64,000 nucleotides of DNA from Nocardiopsis sp. FR4. GTDB lineage: Bacteria > Actinomycetota > Actinomycetes > Streptosporangiales > Streptosporangiaceae. The DNA lies in contig NZ_VWVV01000033.1 of the NCBI RefSeq assembly GCF_009830945.1, positions 1 through 64,000 of the forward strand. The letters run 5' to 3'. Both the position numbers and the translations under genes were made by a program. Below the pieces are notes generated by a model. That model was not told where the DNA came from, did not search any database, and saw only the letters and a list, made by a program, of their open reading frames with translations. Within the stretch, counting starts at the first letter, position 1. Each line of letters starts with the position of its first letter. Positions 24,099-32,115 of this stretch are shown in pieces.

Positions 24099-24905
24099 AT
24101 GGACGAGCCCCAGAAACAGGAGTGGATCAAATTCGGCCTGCACCTGAAGCGACTGCGCACCAGGCAGGGCCTTTCACTCAACAAGCTCGCGGCGAGAACC
24201 GAGTGGTCCGCGACCTATCTGGGGAAACTGGAGAACGCGAGGCGGGCCCCAAACCCGGACGTTGTGCGGGACCTGGACCGGGAACTGCGTACAAACGGCG
24301 CCCTGCTCCGGGCCTGGAGCGACGTGGTCCGAGCCCAGTCGGCACTCGACTGGTACGAGCAGTCGCGGGGATATGAGAAACGGGCCCATGAGATCCGTTT
24401 CTTCCACCCCCTGGTGGTTCCGGGGTTCTTCCAGACAGCCGACTACGCCCGGGTCATCGTCACGCACACCGTGCCCACCGCCTCCGAGAAGCGCATCCAG
24501 AAGGTCATCCGGACGCGCGCGTCCTGGCGCGCGGACCTGGACACGGACGAAGGCCTCGTGCTCAACGTGATCGTGACCGAACTGGCCCTCACCAGGCCGG
24601 TCACCTCCGAGGTCATGCGGGAACAGTTGGACCGTCTGATCCAGGAAGCCGAGAAGCCCACGATCACCCTCCAGGTACTTCCCTCGGGGATCAGCGATCT
24701 GGCCTGGCTCAGCGGAGCCTTCAGATTGGTATACATCGAAGGTGAGCAGCCCCTCCTGTGCGCGGAGCACGCCGTTGGGGAGTACCTCACGGACGAGGAG
24801 CAGGAAACCCGGAAGTTGGAGACCGTGTTCAGCAATCTCCAGGCGTGGGCGCTTCCCCCTGACGTCTCGGCGAGGAAGCTGGAAGAGATGAGGCGGGCAC
24901 TGTGA
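24099..24905 (+). CDS. XRE-family regulator with DUF5753 domain
   Basis: 268 residues. Helix-turn-helix at about 10-62 (LKRLRTRQGLSLNKLAARTEWSATYLGKLENARR type). DUF5753 domain about 95-262 with ALDWYEQSRGYEKRAHEIRFFHPLVVPGFFQTADYAR and the later VLPSGISDLAWLSGAF. Start ATG 24099 (MDEPQKQEW) lies well within a longer frame whose upstream part is not conserved. The next gene, a DUF397 protein, overlaps it by four bases. These pairs are among the commonest regulators of secondary metabolism and development in Streptomyces relatives. Confidence 0.9.
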   Translation: MDEPQKQEWIKFGLHLKRLRTRQGLSLNKLAARTEWSATYLGKLENARRAPNPDVVRDLDRELRTNGALLRAWSDVVRAQSALDWYEQSRGYEKRAHEIRFFHPLVVPGFFQTADYARVIVTHTVPTASEKRIQKVIRTRASWRADLDTDEGLVLNVIVTELALTRPVTSEVMREQLDRLIQEAEKPTITLQVLPSGISDLAWLSGAFRLVYIEGEQPLLCAEHAVGEYLTDEEQETRKLETVFSNLQAWALPPDVSARKLEEMRRAL

Positions 24906-25075
24906 ACGGCTGGCACAAGTCGAGCTACAGCTCCACCGGTGAGAGCTGCGTGGAGGTCAACGAGACCCCCGAGGCGGTCCTCGTGCGGGACACCCAGAAC
25001 CGGGACCTGGGCCATCTGTCATTTCCCGGCACCGAGTGGACGGCCCTCGTCCGCTCCACCACGGACCACCGCTGA
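24902..25075 (+). CDS. DUF397 small protein
   Basis: 57 residues, short and easily missed. Reads WHKSSYSSTGESCVEV, then VLVRDTQNRDL and WTALV, the classic DUF397 pattern. Start GTG 24902 overlaps the XRE stop (GTGA), so it is translationally coupled. In related pairs the DUF397 protein binds the XRE regulator and controls its DNA binding. Confidence 0.9.
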   Translation: MNGWHKSSYSSTGESCVEVNETPEAVLVRDTQNRDLGHLSFPGTEWTALVRSTTDHR

Positions 25076-25160
25076 CCGGGAAACCACGGGGTGGCGTTCC
25101 GGCAGGGGCGCCGCCCCGCCGCCATGGGCGAGGACCCTCCGCGTTCGGCCTCTGTGGTCC

Positions 25161-25398
25161 TCAGAGCAGCTTCTTAAGCTCCTCCGGTCCCATGCCGAGA
25201 CCCTCCAGAATCGACTTGACCGTGATCCTCTTCAGGTCACGACTGCCGTGTGTGGGGATGACCGCCTGACGGCCGTCCGGGTGCAGCAGGACGACGTGGC
25301 TTCCCTTGCCGCGTTTCGCCTGTGCAACGAACCCGACCTTTTCCAGGGCCCGGACAAGCCGGGCCAGTCACCGCCGGGTAGTGCGACAGAGGAGGCAT
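25161..25398 (-). pseudogene. hicA: HicA-type toxin gene with a frameshift
   Basis: From ATG 25398 the frame reads MPPLSHYPAVTG and then drifts. One base away the reading continues as RLVRALEKVGFVAQAKRGKG, SHVVLLHPDGRQAVIPTHG and RDLKRITVKSILEGLG to TGA 25161, a complete HicA mRNA-interferase sequence with the GSHVV-His motif region. A single base shift at about 25365-25370 disrupts it. The ATG overlaps the hicB stop (TGATG). If the frameshift is real the toxin is lost; a sequencing error is possible. Confidence 0.75.
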
Positions 25399-25601
25399 CA
25401 GGCCACCTCCACGGCGAGTTCGTCCGGAACTCCGGTGACCTCGATGAGCGCGGCCAGAGCCGCTCTCAGATCGTCCACTGCCTCCTCTCTGGTCTCCCCC
25501 TCACCGACTGCGATGGACCCCGGGCGCAGGCTGGCCGAGGCACAGAATCCGCCTTCCGGATCCTCCTCGAACGTGTAGTGCACGGTTACGACACGGCTCA
25601 C
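25398..25601 (-). CDS. hicB: HicB-like antitoxin
   Basis: 67 residues: VHYTFEEDPEGGFCASASLR, PGSIAVGEGETREEAVDDLR and ALAALIEVTG follow the HicB partial-RNase-H fold that binds HicA. It lacks the C-terminal DNA-binding helix-turn-helix of longer HicB proteins, like many short actinobacterial members. Start GTG 25601 is set by AGGA seven bases upstream; another GTG lies inside. It precedes hicA, which is frameshifted, so the antitoxin may now be an orphan. Confidence 0.8.
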   Translation of the reverse strand: MSRVVTVHYTFEEDPEGGFCASASLRPGSIAVGEGETREEAVDDLRAALAALIEVTGVPDELAVEVA

Positions 25602-26101
25602 GAAAGGTCCTGCCTCTCCGGTGCAGAACGGAACACGATCCGGCGTCCGTGGCCATGCGGGCATCGCGCTGGCAGTGCGACAGCGTCGCGAACGCCTCCA
25701 GCAAGGGTTCCCCAGGCGTGGACATGAACCACATGGCAGCGCCGGGCAGTGAGACCGCAGGGAAGGAAGCCGACGTTGGGCGAAGCAGACCAGCGCACAG
25801 GCAAAACAGGGGAAACTACGCACCCAGCAGGCATCGCAAAATAATCAATTCCGACATCAGGGATTGTTTGGGCAGCACCCACAGAAACAGCCAACCCCTT
25901 TTTCACGGCCCCTGAACTGGGAAGACGTACCCCGGTCGCACTTTTTTCTCCCGCTCCCCAGAAAACGGCTCTACCTCGAACACCCATGCCCTAATCTGGC
26001 TGCGTCCACACAACTGCATCCACACAATGACCCCGCGACGGTAGGTGCCGTCCGGGGCCGTGGCCAGCAACTCAACCACTTAAGAGACAAGGATTGCCAG
26101 C
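25602..26101. other. AT-richer intergenic region
   Basis: About 500 bases with distinctly lower GC (ACAACTGCATCCACACAATG and similar). No gene recognised. It includes the motif CGCAAAATAATCAATTCCGA at 25835-25854, a ribosome binding site-like AAGGA at 26089-26093 and probably promoters for both directions. Confidence 0.4.
25835..25854. repeat. Recurring intergenic motif, copy 1
   Basis: CGCAAAATAATCAATTCCGA. Similar sequences occur at 41705-41724 and 42203-42221. All three are intergenic and AT-rich compared with the window. Confidence 0.4.
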
Positions 26102-26189
26102 GTGCGCCAGTTTAGCGCTGCCCTTCTCAGCCGTTCCCTCGGCCCGGTACTCGCCTTCTTCTCCGCCCCCCTGCGGACGCCACTCGGCC

Positions 26190-26609
26190 GTGGCCGGTCG
26201 CCGACGCCGCTCCGCCCGCGTCCGCCGCTACGCCTCCTCGATCCCCCCGGCCGCCGCGCCCGCCAGGGTCGCCGCGCCGCCCCTGGCCCCGCCGTCGCGG
26301 GCCCTTCCGGCCGAGGAGGTCGCCCTGGTCCGCCCCTACTACGCCGACCACGAGCGCCTTCGCGCGGCCGAGAGCCCGGTTCCGGCGCACCGGCGCCCCG
26401 AACCCGACGAGGTACAGCGCGCGTTCGCCCAGGTGCAGGAACGCGCCGCCGCCATCGTCCGCCAGTGGTCGGAGAACCCGGAGGGCGACCTCCTCTCCGG
26501 CCCCGCACCCCGGTTCGGCGTCGTCCGGGCCCGGCCCGGCGAGTGGGACGAGCTGGCCGGTCTGACCCGGACCTGGCTCAGCCAGCGGCGAGGGGAGGTC
26601 CCAGCATGA
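26190..26609 (+). CDS. Uncharacterised actinomycete protein, 5' end uncertain
   Basis: 139 residues from GTG 26190. It reads RRYASSIPPAAAP, then ALVRPYYADHERLR, a pattern seen in small uncharacterised actinomycete proteins next to RsbW-like genes, and ends overlapping the next gene (ATGA). The true start is doubtful. A better start, GTG 26102 with AAGGA eight bases before it, opens a different frame (VRQFSAALLSRSLGPVLAFF) that resembles the usual N-terminus of this protein type. A frameshift near 26165-26190 may therefore split the gene. Confidence 0.5.
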   Translation: MAGRRRRSARVRRYASSIPPAAAPARVAAPPLAPPSRALPAEEVALVRPYYADHERLRAAESPVPAHRRPEPDEVQRAFAQVQERAAAIVRQWSENPEGDLLSGPAPRFGVVRARPGEWDELAGLTRTWLSQRRGEVPA

Positions 26610-27094
26610 ACCGGGAACCCCGTCCGGTGGTGTTCTGGGAGCACCGCGTCTACCGGGGAGAGCTCGCCCAGCTGGCCCGCGTGCGCTCCGACCTGGCCCG
26701 CGACCTGGCCGGATTCGACGAGGGCCTCGTGGAGACCGTCCGGCTGTGCGCGAGCGAGCTGTTCGCCAACTCCGTCAAGTACACCGACTCCGGCCGCGCG
26801 GGCGGCGAGGTCCTGCGCGCGCTGTCCATGCCCGACCGCCGCACGCTGCGGTTCTCGGTGAGCGACTGCGGGGGCGGCGGGGGCGTTCCGCGCATCCCGG
26901 TCGAGCGCGACGAGGAGGCCTGGGACTGGGCCGAGGGCCAGCGCGGCCTGCTGCTCGTGCGCGACCTCTCCCGGGAGTGGGGCCACTTCCGCCTGGCCCC
27001 CTGGGCGGACCTGGGCACCCACGTGTGGGCCTGCTTCGACGTGGCACCCGGCGGGGCCCCGGCGGACCTGCGCCCCTACCGGTTCACCTCGTGA
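26606..27094 (+). CDS. RsbW-like ATP-binding protein
   Basis: 162 residues. HATPase_c_2 fold: LVETVRLCASELFANSVKYT (N box, about 37-56), LRFSVSDCGGGGG (G1) and WAEGQRGLLLVRDLS (G2). ATG 26606 overlaps the stop of the preceding small gene. The family includes anti-sigma serine kinases. The G1 Asp is followed by CGGGG rather than the common G-x-G, an oddity. Partner unknown. Confidence 0.8.
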   Translation: MNREPRPVVFWEHRVYRGELAQLARVRSDLARDLAGFDEGLVETVRLCASELFANSVKYTDSGRAGGEVLRALSMPDRRTLRFSVSDCGGGGGVPRIPVERDEEAWDWAEGQRGLLLVRDLSREWGHFRLAPWADLGTHVWACFDVAPGGAPADLRPYRFTS

Positions 27095-27164
27095 CGCCGA
27101 GAACTCCGGGCCCGGGGACCGGTTCCCCGGGCTTTCCCTCCTCCGACCCCGGTCAAGGAACCGT

Positions 27165-28034
27165 ATGCCCAGTCGAGAACACGAGATCCCGCTGCGGATC
27201 ATCCAGAACCAACCTGCGCTCGCGGCGGTACTCCTGAGGGAGTCCCTCGGGTTCGAGGTGCCCCCGTACACCGAGGCCCTGTCCACCACCTCGGTCCTGA
27301 CCAACTGCGACCCCAAGGAGCTCAACTCCGACGGCGCCACCCTGCTCCGGGACGGCATCCGCAACGTTCTGGCGGTCGTCGTGGAGCGTCAGAACAAACC
27401 GGACCGGGGCAAGCGAGCGAGCTGGCCCGCCTACCTGGTCAACCTGCACGTACGGCTGGAGTGCCCGACGGTGCTCGTGGTTCTGTGCCCGGACGAGGCG
27501 ACCGCGCGCTGGTGCGCCGGCCCCATCAGCATCGGCCACCCCGGCTTCGACCTGGTCCCGCTGGTGATCGGTCCGGGCAACACACCGGTCATCACCGACG
27601 TGGAGCGCGCCCGCGCGGTGCCCGAGCTGGCGGTGTTGTCCGCCCACGGCGACGCCGAGCCGCTCACACTGAAAGCCGTGGTGGAGGCGCTCGACGCCAC
27701 CGATCCGAGGAACCGTACGTTCTACTATGACTACGTACTGGCCGGTCTCAACGAGACCGCCCGGAAGGAGCTGGAGGGCTTGATGTCCGCGGACACCTAC
27801 AAGTGGCAGAGCGACTTCGCCCGCAAGTACGTCGGCCTCGGCCGGGAAGAGGGGCGCGAGGAGGGCCGGGCCGCCGAGGCCGCCAACAACGTCCTGCTCT
27901 TCCTCGACGCGCGGGGGCTGACCGTGTCGGACGAGGTCCGCCAGCGCGTCGAGTCCTGCACCGACCTGGAGACCCTGCGCGGGTGGGTCCGCCGCTCCAC
28001 CGCGGTCGAACGCGCCGAGGACCTCTTCGACTGA
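27165..28034 (+). CDS. Rpn/PD-(D/E)XK-like protein of an actinomycete family
   Basis: 289 residues, no membrane segment. The pattern LNSDGATLL, then NVLAVVVERQNKPDRGKRASWPAYLVNL, VLVVLCPDEATARWC and PELAVLSAHGD corresponds to a large actinomycete family whose core (D...E-x-Q) resembles PD-(D/E)XK nucleases such as Rpn transposase-derived proteins. A charged EEGREEGRAAEA stretch near 225-240 is also typical. Nuclease activity has not been shown from sequence. Ends at a strong bidirectional terminator. Confidence 0.65.
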   Translation: MPSREHEIPLRIIQNQPALAAVLLRESLGFEVPPYTEALSTTSVLTNCDPKELNSDGATLLRDGIRNVLAVVVERQNKPDRGKRASWPAYLVNLHVRLECPTVLVVLCPDEATARWCAGPISIGHPGFDLVPLVIGPGNTPVITDVERARAVPELAVLSAHGDAEPLTLKAVVEALDATDPRNRTFYYDYVLAGLNETARKELEGLMSADTYKWQSDFARKYVGLGREEGREEGRAAEAANNVLLFLDARGLTVSDEVRQRVESCTDLETLRGWVRRSTAVERAEDLFD

Positions 28035-28076
28035 CCTACCTCCGGCCGGGCCTCCCGCGGAGCCCCGGCCGGGGGC

Positions 28077-28110
28077 GGCCACCGTCCCGTATCCGATCGG
28101 GACGGTGGCC
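28077..28110. terminator. Bidirectional hairpin terminator
   Basis: GGCCACCGTCCC and GGGACGGTGGCC are perfect 12-base arms around a 10-base loop, between the convergent Rpn-like and pectate lyase genes. Confidence 0.75.
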
Positions 28111-28153
28111 TGTCGCGGGATCCCTCCCGCTATCTGAAGGACCTCACGACGTC

Positions 28154-29164
28154 CTAGATCTTCCCCGCCCCGGCTCCCGCACGCACGATGGACGGGATGT
28201 CCCGGGCGTTGTCCAGCGAGCAGGAGTAGGGGATGGAGGCCACGCTCCCGCTGCTCTCCGGGCTGCCCGAGCCGTTGGCGAAGACGTTGCCCCGCTGGAC
28301 CAGGCTGCCGTCACCGGAGGAGCCGTAGCCCACCAGGGTCGGGCTCTTGACCGCGTCGAAGTAGTTGTTCTCCACCAGCACCCCGGCACCCATGGTCGAG
28401 GCCACGCCGTAGTCGTTACCGGTGTAGTAGTTGTTGAACACGTGCACCGGGTTGCCGAAGCGCACCCGGGGGTGGCGGCTGTAGGAGCCGTCGAAGAAGT
28501 TGTGGTGGTAGGTCACCCGCAGGTGCCCCCGGTCGGCGGTGTGGCTGTCGGAGTGCCCCAGCAGCATCGACTTGCGGTGGTCGCGCACGTGGTTCCACGA
28601 GACCGTCACGAAGTCGGACTCGCGCTTGACGTCGACCGCGCCGTCGTACCCGTTGCTGAAGCTGTTGTGGTCGATCCAGATGTTGGTCGACCCGCTCTGG
28701 ACGTTGATCGCGTCATCGCCCCAGCCGGAGAAGGCGATGTTGCGGATGATGACGTTGTGCGAGCCGTTGAGGTTGAACCCGCCACCGGTGATCCGGGCGT
28801 TCGAGCCCACGCCGATGATGGTCTTGTTCGACCCCACCCGGTTCATGCCGCTGAGGTTGATCGTGCCGCGGACCTGGATGACCTGGGCCGTGGTGCCCTG
28901 AATCGCCGAGGTCAGCGCCGAGGCGCTGGTGACCGTGGTGGTCGACCCACCCGCGCCACCGGTGGTGCCGCCGTTCTGCGAGGCCCACCCCGTGGGGCTG
29001 GTCGCCGCTGCCGGAGCGGGGGCGGCAGCGGCGACCGTGTCGGCGCTGTTCGCGCCGTTGGGGGCGGTGAGGACGCCCAGGGTGAGGGCGCCCGCGGCGG
29101 CCGCGGCGGCGGCCATCACCACGAGGGCCGGGCGGCGGGTCCTGCGTCGTTGTCTGGTGCGCAT
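28154..29164 (-). CDS. Secreted pectate lyase (polysaccharide lyase family 1)
   Basis: 336 residues. Signal peptide about 1-40 starting with twin-Arg-like basic residues (RTRQRRRTRRPALVV) and an Ala-rich core. The parallel beta-helix of PL1 is evident: IQVRGTINLSG, NKTIIGVGSNARITGGGFNL, NIWIDHNSFSN, AVDVKRESDFVTVSWNHVRD, HKSM-like HRKSMLLGHSD, YHHNFFDGSYSRHPRVRFG with the catalytic Arg, and VHVFNNYYTG. It cleaves alpha-1,4-polygalacturonate by beta-elimination with Ca2+. ATG 29164 has AAGGAG six bases upstream. A LacI-type operator lies at 29289-29300. Confidence 0.93.
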   Translation of the reverse strand: MRTRQRRRTRRPALVVMAAAAAAAGALTLGVLTAPNGANSADTVAAAAPAPAAATSPTGWASQNGGTTGGAGGSTTTVTSASALTSAIQGTTAQVIQVRGTINLSGMNRVGSNKTIIGVGSNARITGGGFNLNGSHNVIIRNIAFSGWGDDAINVQSGSTNIWIDHNSFSNGYDGAVDVKRESDFVTVSWNHVRDHRKSMLLGHSDSHTADRGHLRVTYHHNFFDGSYSRHPRVRFGNPVHVFNNYYTGNDYGVASTMGAGVLVENNYFDAVKSPTLVGYGSSGDGSLVQRGNVFANGSGSPESSGSVASIPYSCSLDNARDIPSIVRAGAGAGKI

Positions 29165-29288
29165 TGCTCTCCTTGGAGGGGCGAAGAGATCGGCCCCCGC
29201 CCGGCGGCGGGGTGCCGGGCCCCGGGTTTCGGTCCCGGGGCGCTGCCCGGATCCGATGCGGCCGCGGACCGCATCGGATCCGGAAAGT

Positions 29289-29300
29289 GAAAGCGCTTTC
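29289..29300. promoter_or_regulatory. LacI-family operator upstream of pectate lyase
   Basis: GAAAGCGCTTTC is a perfect 12-base palindrome with central CG, typical of LacI/GalR-family repressors controlling glycoside hydrolase genes in actinomycetes. It lies 125 bases upstream of the pectate lyase start. The repressor itself is not in the window. Confidence 0.7.
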
Positions 29301-29544
29301 CGTGTCGAGGACGTTACGACGGGCGACATGGGGTGTCAACCGCCCCAAAGCGAACGAGTTTCGCGCCCGCTACCGCCTTCACCCGTCGAAACGACTATCG
29401 CCCCAGCAAGGGGCCACAAAGGCGAAAGGGGGGCCGAAAACAACCACGCCAAGAAAGTGCGCCGTGTCCCATGGAACCGAGTTCCACCAAAAAGGAGCCT
29501 TCCCGAAGGAAAGCGTTTGCCCAAAGGAACGCGGACACGCGAAC

Positions 29545-29573
29545 GGGGCGCCCCCGGAAATCGGGAGCGCCCC
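29545..29573 (-). terminator. Hairpin terminator of copB
   Basis: GGGGCGCCCCCG pairs with CGGGAGCGCCCC (one mismatch) around five bases, 35 bases after the copB stop. Confidence 0.6.
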
Positions 29574-29607
29574 GGAAGAAGGGTCTTCTCGCTGGTGGCG
29601 GCCGTAC

Positions 29608-31743
29608 TCACTCCGCCTCGGGCCGCAGGTCCACCCGCCGCAGGAGCTGGGCGTTGAGCGCCACGATGATCGTGGACAGGCTCATCAGCACCGCGCCCAC
29701 CGCCGGAGCGAGCACGATCCCGACCGGGGCCAGCACACCGGCGGCCAGCGGGACGGCGACCACGTTGTACCCGGCGGCCCACACGAGGTTCTGCACCATC
29801 TTGCGGTACCCGGTCCGCGACAGCTCCCGGACCGCCAGCACGCCGCGCGGGTCGTCCGAGGCCAGTACGACCCCGGCCGACTCGATGGCCACGTCGGTGC
29901 CCGCACCGATCGCGATGCCGACGTCCGCCCTGGCCAGCGCCGGGGCGTCGTTGACCCCGTCGCCCACCATCGCCACCCGGTTGCCGCGCTCCTGGAGGTC
30001 GCGGACCACCGCGTCCTTCTGGTCGGGCAGCACCTGGGCGAAGACCTCGTCCAGGCCGAGCCTCCCGGCGACGGCGTCGGCCACGGCCCGGGCGTCCCCG
30101 GTCACCATCGCGACCCGGATCCCCTGCCGCTGGAGCCGGCGGACGGCCGCGGCCGACTCCGGCCGGACCTCGTCGGCCAGGGCCAGGGCACCGGCCACCG
30201 CGCCGTCCACGACCACGTGCAGCACCGTGTCACCGCGCTCGCGCCAGGGGGCGGTGCGCCCGGCCAGGTCGCCGGGCTCGGCGAGTCCCAGCGACTCCAG
30301 CAGGGCCGGTCCGCCCACGTGCACGGTGGAACCGTCGACCGAGGCCTCGACCCCGCGCCCGGTCAGCGACCGGAATCCCGAGGCGCCGGGCACCGCGCCC
30401 GCCCCGGCGGCGGAGCGGACGATCGCGCGGGCCAGCGGGTGCTCGGAGTCGGACTCGGCCGCCCCGGCCAGGGCCAGCACCCGCTCGGACGTGTACCCGG
30501 AGGCCGCGGCGGTTTCGGTCACGGCCGGAGTGCCCTTGGTCAGGGTTCCGGTCTTGTCGAAGAGGACGGTGTCCACGAGGCGTGTGCGCTCCAGGGCCAA
30601 GCGGTCCTTGACCAGGATGCCGCTCCGCGCCGACACGGCCGTGGAGATCGCGATGACCAGGGGGATCGCCAGGCCCAGGGCGTGCGGGCAGGAGATGACC
30701 AGGACGGTGACGGTGCGTTCGACCGCCTCGGTGGCCTCGCCGAGCAGGGACCACACGGTGGCGGTGACCACGGCGGCGCCCAGAGCGAACCAGAACAGCA
30801 GGGCCGCCGCCCGGTCCGCGAGCGCCTGTGAGCGGGAGCGGGACTCCTGGGCCTGGCTCACGAGCCGCTGGATCCCGGCCAGGGCGGTGTCCTCGCCGAC
30901 GGCGTCCACCCGCACCCGGACCGCGGAGTCGGTGGCCACGGTTCCGGCCACCACCCGGTCGCCCTCGGAGCGGGTGACCGTGCGCGACTCCCCGGTGATC
31001 ATGGACTCGTCCATGGCGGCGGCGCCGCGCACCACGGTGCCGTCGGCGGGAACGCGCCCGCCCGAGCGGACCAGGACGGTGTCCCCGTTGCGCAGCTCGG
31101 TGACGGGGACCTGCTCGGCCTGCCCGTCGTCCCCGATCCTCTCGGCGCGGTCGGGCAGGAGGGCGGCCAGGGCCTCCAGCGCCCCGGAGGCCTGCCCGAG
31201 GGCGCGCATCTCCAGCCAGTGCCCCAGGAGCATCACGACCACCAGCAGGACCAGCTCCCACCAGAAGTCGAGCTCCATGCCCACCACGCCGAACGTGGCG
31301 AGCGCGCTGGAACCGAAGGCGACGGTGATCGCCATGGCGACCAGGGTCATCATGCCGGGCCTGCGGTCGCGCAGCTCACCGACCGCCCCGGTCAGGAACG
31401 GCCATCCGCCGTAGAGGAAGACCACCGTGCCCAGGGCCGGCGGCACCCAGGTCAGAGCCGAGGGCACGTGGTAGCCGAGCCAGCCGGAGACCATGTGGCT
31501 GGTGAAGACCACGGGCAGGCTGAGCATCAGGCTCCACCAGAAGCGGGTCCGGAACATGGCGGCGTGGTCGCCGTGTCCCGTGTGTCCCCCGTGCCCTGAG
31601 TGGCCCGCCTGGCCTCCCTGCCCGGCGTGCTCGCCGTGCCCGGGAGCTTCGGTGTGGTCCGCGTGCCCGCCGTGGTCGGTGTGCTCACCGTGGTCCTCGC
31701 GAACCCCGGTTCGATGGTGCGAGCCGTGGTGGTGTGCGTCCAT
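29608..31743 (-). CDS. copB: Copper-translocating P1B-type ATPase (CopB-like)
   Basis: 711 residues. The N-terminal 60 residues are His/Gly rich (HHHGSHH, HGEHTDHGGHADH), a metal-binding tail in place of CxxC domains. Eight membrane helices surround the key motifs: actuator TGES in MITGESRTV, the metal-site CPH in VLVISCPHALGL (about 350), phosphorylation DKTGTLTKG (about 395), HP of SEHPLARA, and MVGDGVNDAPALA. The CPH motif marks the P1B-3/CopB group, which exports Cu(II)/Cu(I). Two CsoR-type operator palindromes lie directly upstream, so it is probably copper-induced. The gene is alone; no chaperone or csoR is adjacent. Confidence 0.93.
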   Translation of the reverse strand: MDAHHHGSHHRTGVREDHGEHTDHGGHADHTEAPGHGEHAGQGGQAGHSGHGGHTGHGDHAAMFRTRFWWSLMLSLPVVFTSHMVSGWLGYHVPSALTWVPPALGTVVFLYGGWPFLTGAVGELRDRRPGMMTLVAMAITVAFGSSALATFGVVGMELDFWWELVLLVVVMLLGHWLEMRALGQASGALEALAALLPDRAERIGDDGQAEQVPVTELRNGDTVLVRSGGRVPADGTVVRGAAAMDESMITGESRTVTRSEGDRVVAGTVATDSAVRVRVDAVGEDTALAGIQRLVSQAQESRSRSQALADRAAALLFWFALGAAVVTATVWSLLGEATEAVERTVTVLVISCPHALGLAIPLVIAISTAVSARSGILVKDRLALERTRLVDTVLFDKTGTLTKGTPAVTETAAASGYTSERVLALAGAAESDSEHPLARAIVRSAAGAGAVPGASGFRSLTGRGVEASVDGSTVHVGGPALLESLGLAEPGDLAGRTAPWRERGDTVLHVVVDGAVAGALALADEVRPESAAAVRRLQRQGIRVAMVTGDARAVADAVAGRLGLDEVFAQVLPDQKDAVVRDLQERGNRVAMVGDGVNDAPALARADVGIAIGAGTDVAIESAGVVLASDDPRGVLAVRELSRTGYRKMVQNLVWAAGYNVVAVPLAAGVLAPVGIVLAPAVGAVLMSLSTIIVALNAQLLRRVDLRPEAE

Positions 31744-31763
31744 GCCACTCTCCCTTCCCGTTC

Positions 31764-31784
31764 ATATACCCCCGAGGGGTATAT
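31764..31784 (-). promoter_or_regulatory. CsoR-type copper operator 1
   Basis: ATATACCCC and GGGGTATAT separated by three bases. It matches the TACCC/GGGTA dyad bound by CsoR-family copper repressors and sits 21 bases upstream of copB. Confidence 0.75.
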
Positions 31785-31829
31785 AGAAGACGGAGGACTT
31801 CCCTCTTCGCGCGTCTCCCTACAAGTCAT

Positions 31830-31846
31830 ATACCCCTCAGGGGTAT
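31830..31846 (-). promoter_or_regulatory. CsoR-type copper operator 2
   Basis: ATACCCC and GGGGTAT separated by TCA, 65 bases beyond the first box. Same dyad; two boxes suggest tight repression. Confidence 0.7.
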
Positions 31847-32115
31847 TAATCAAGGGGTGCCTCCCGGGTGCGCTCGGGTCCCTCGGGCACGGCCTCCCCG
31901 GATCCGGCGGGGCACCGCCCCGGCACGCCCGACCCCTGCGGCCCGGGTCTCCGCCGCCCACCGCACCCGCACCCGGACCCGGCCTGTCGGCAGACCCCCG
32001 CCGCACGTCACCGAAGCGGCACGTCGACAAGGCGCCCGCACGCGCCCCGTGTGCCCCCGGGGTTCCCCTCGGGGGGAGCGGGTAGGCCGCAACCGGGCTT
32101 CGACACGGGGGGATC

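Larger units (their letters stand above)
31744..32115. other. Divergent promoter region of copB and the SRPBCC gene
   Basis: About 370 bases without a gene. The first 110 bases are AT-richer and hold two CsoR-type palindromes. The remainder is GC-rich with no other signal seen. Confidence 0.45.
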
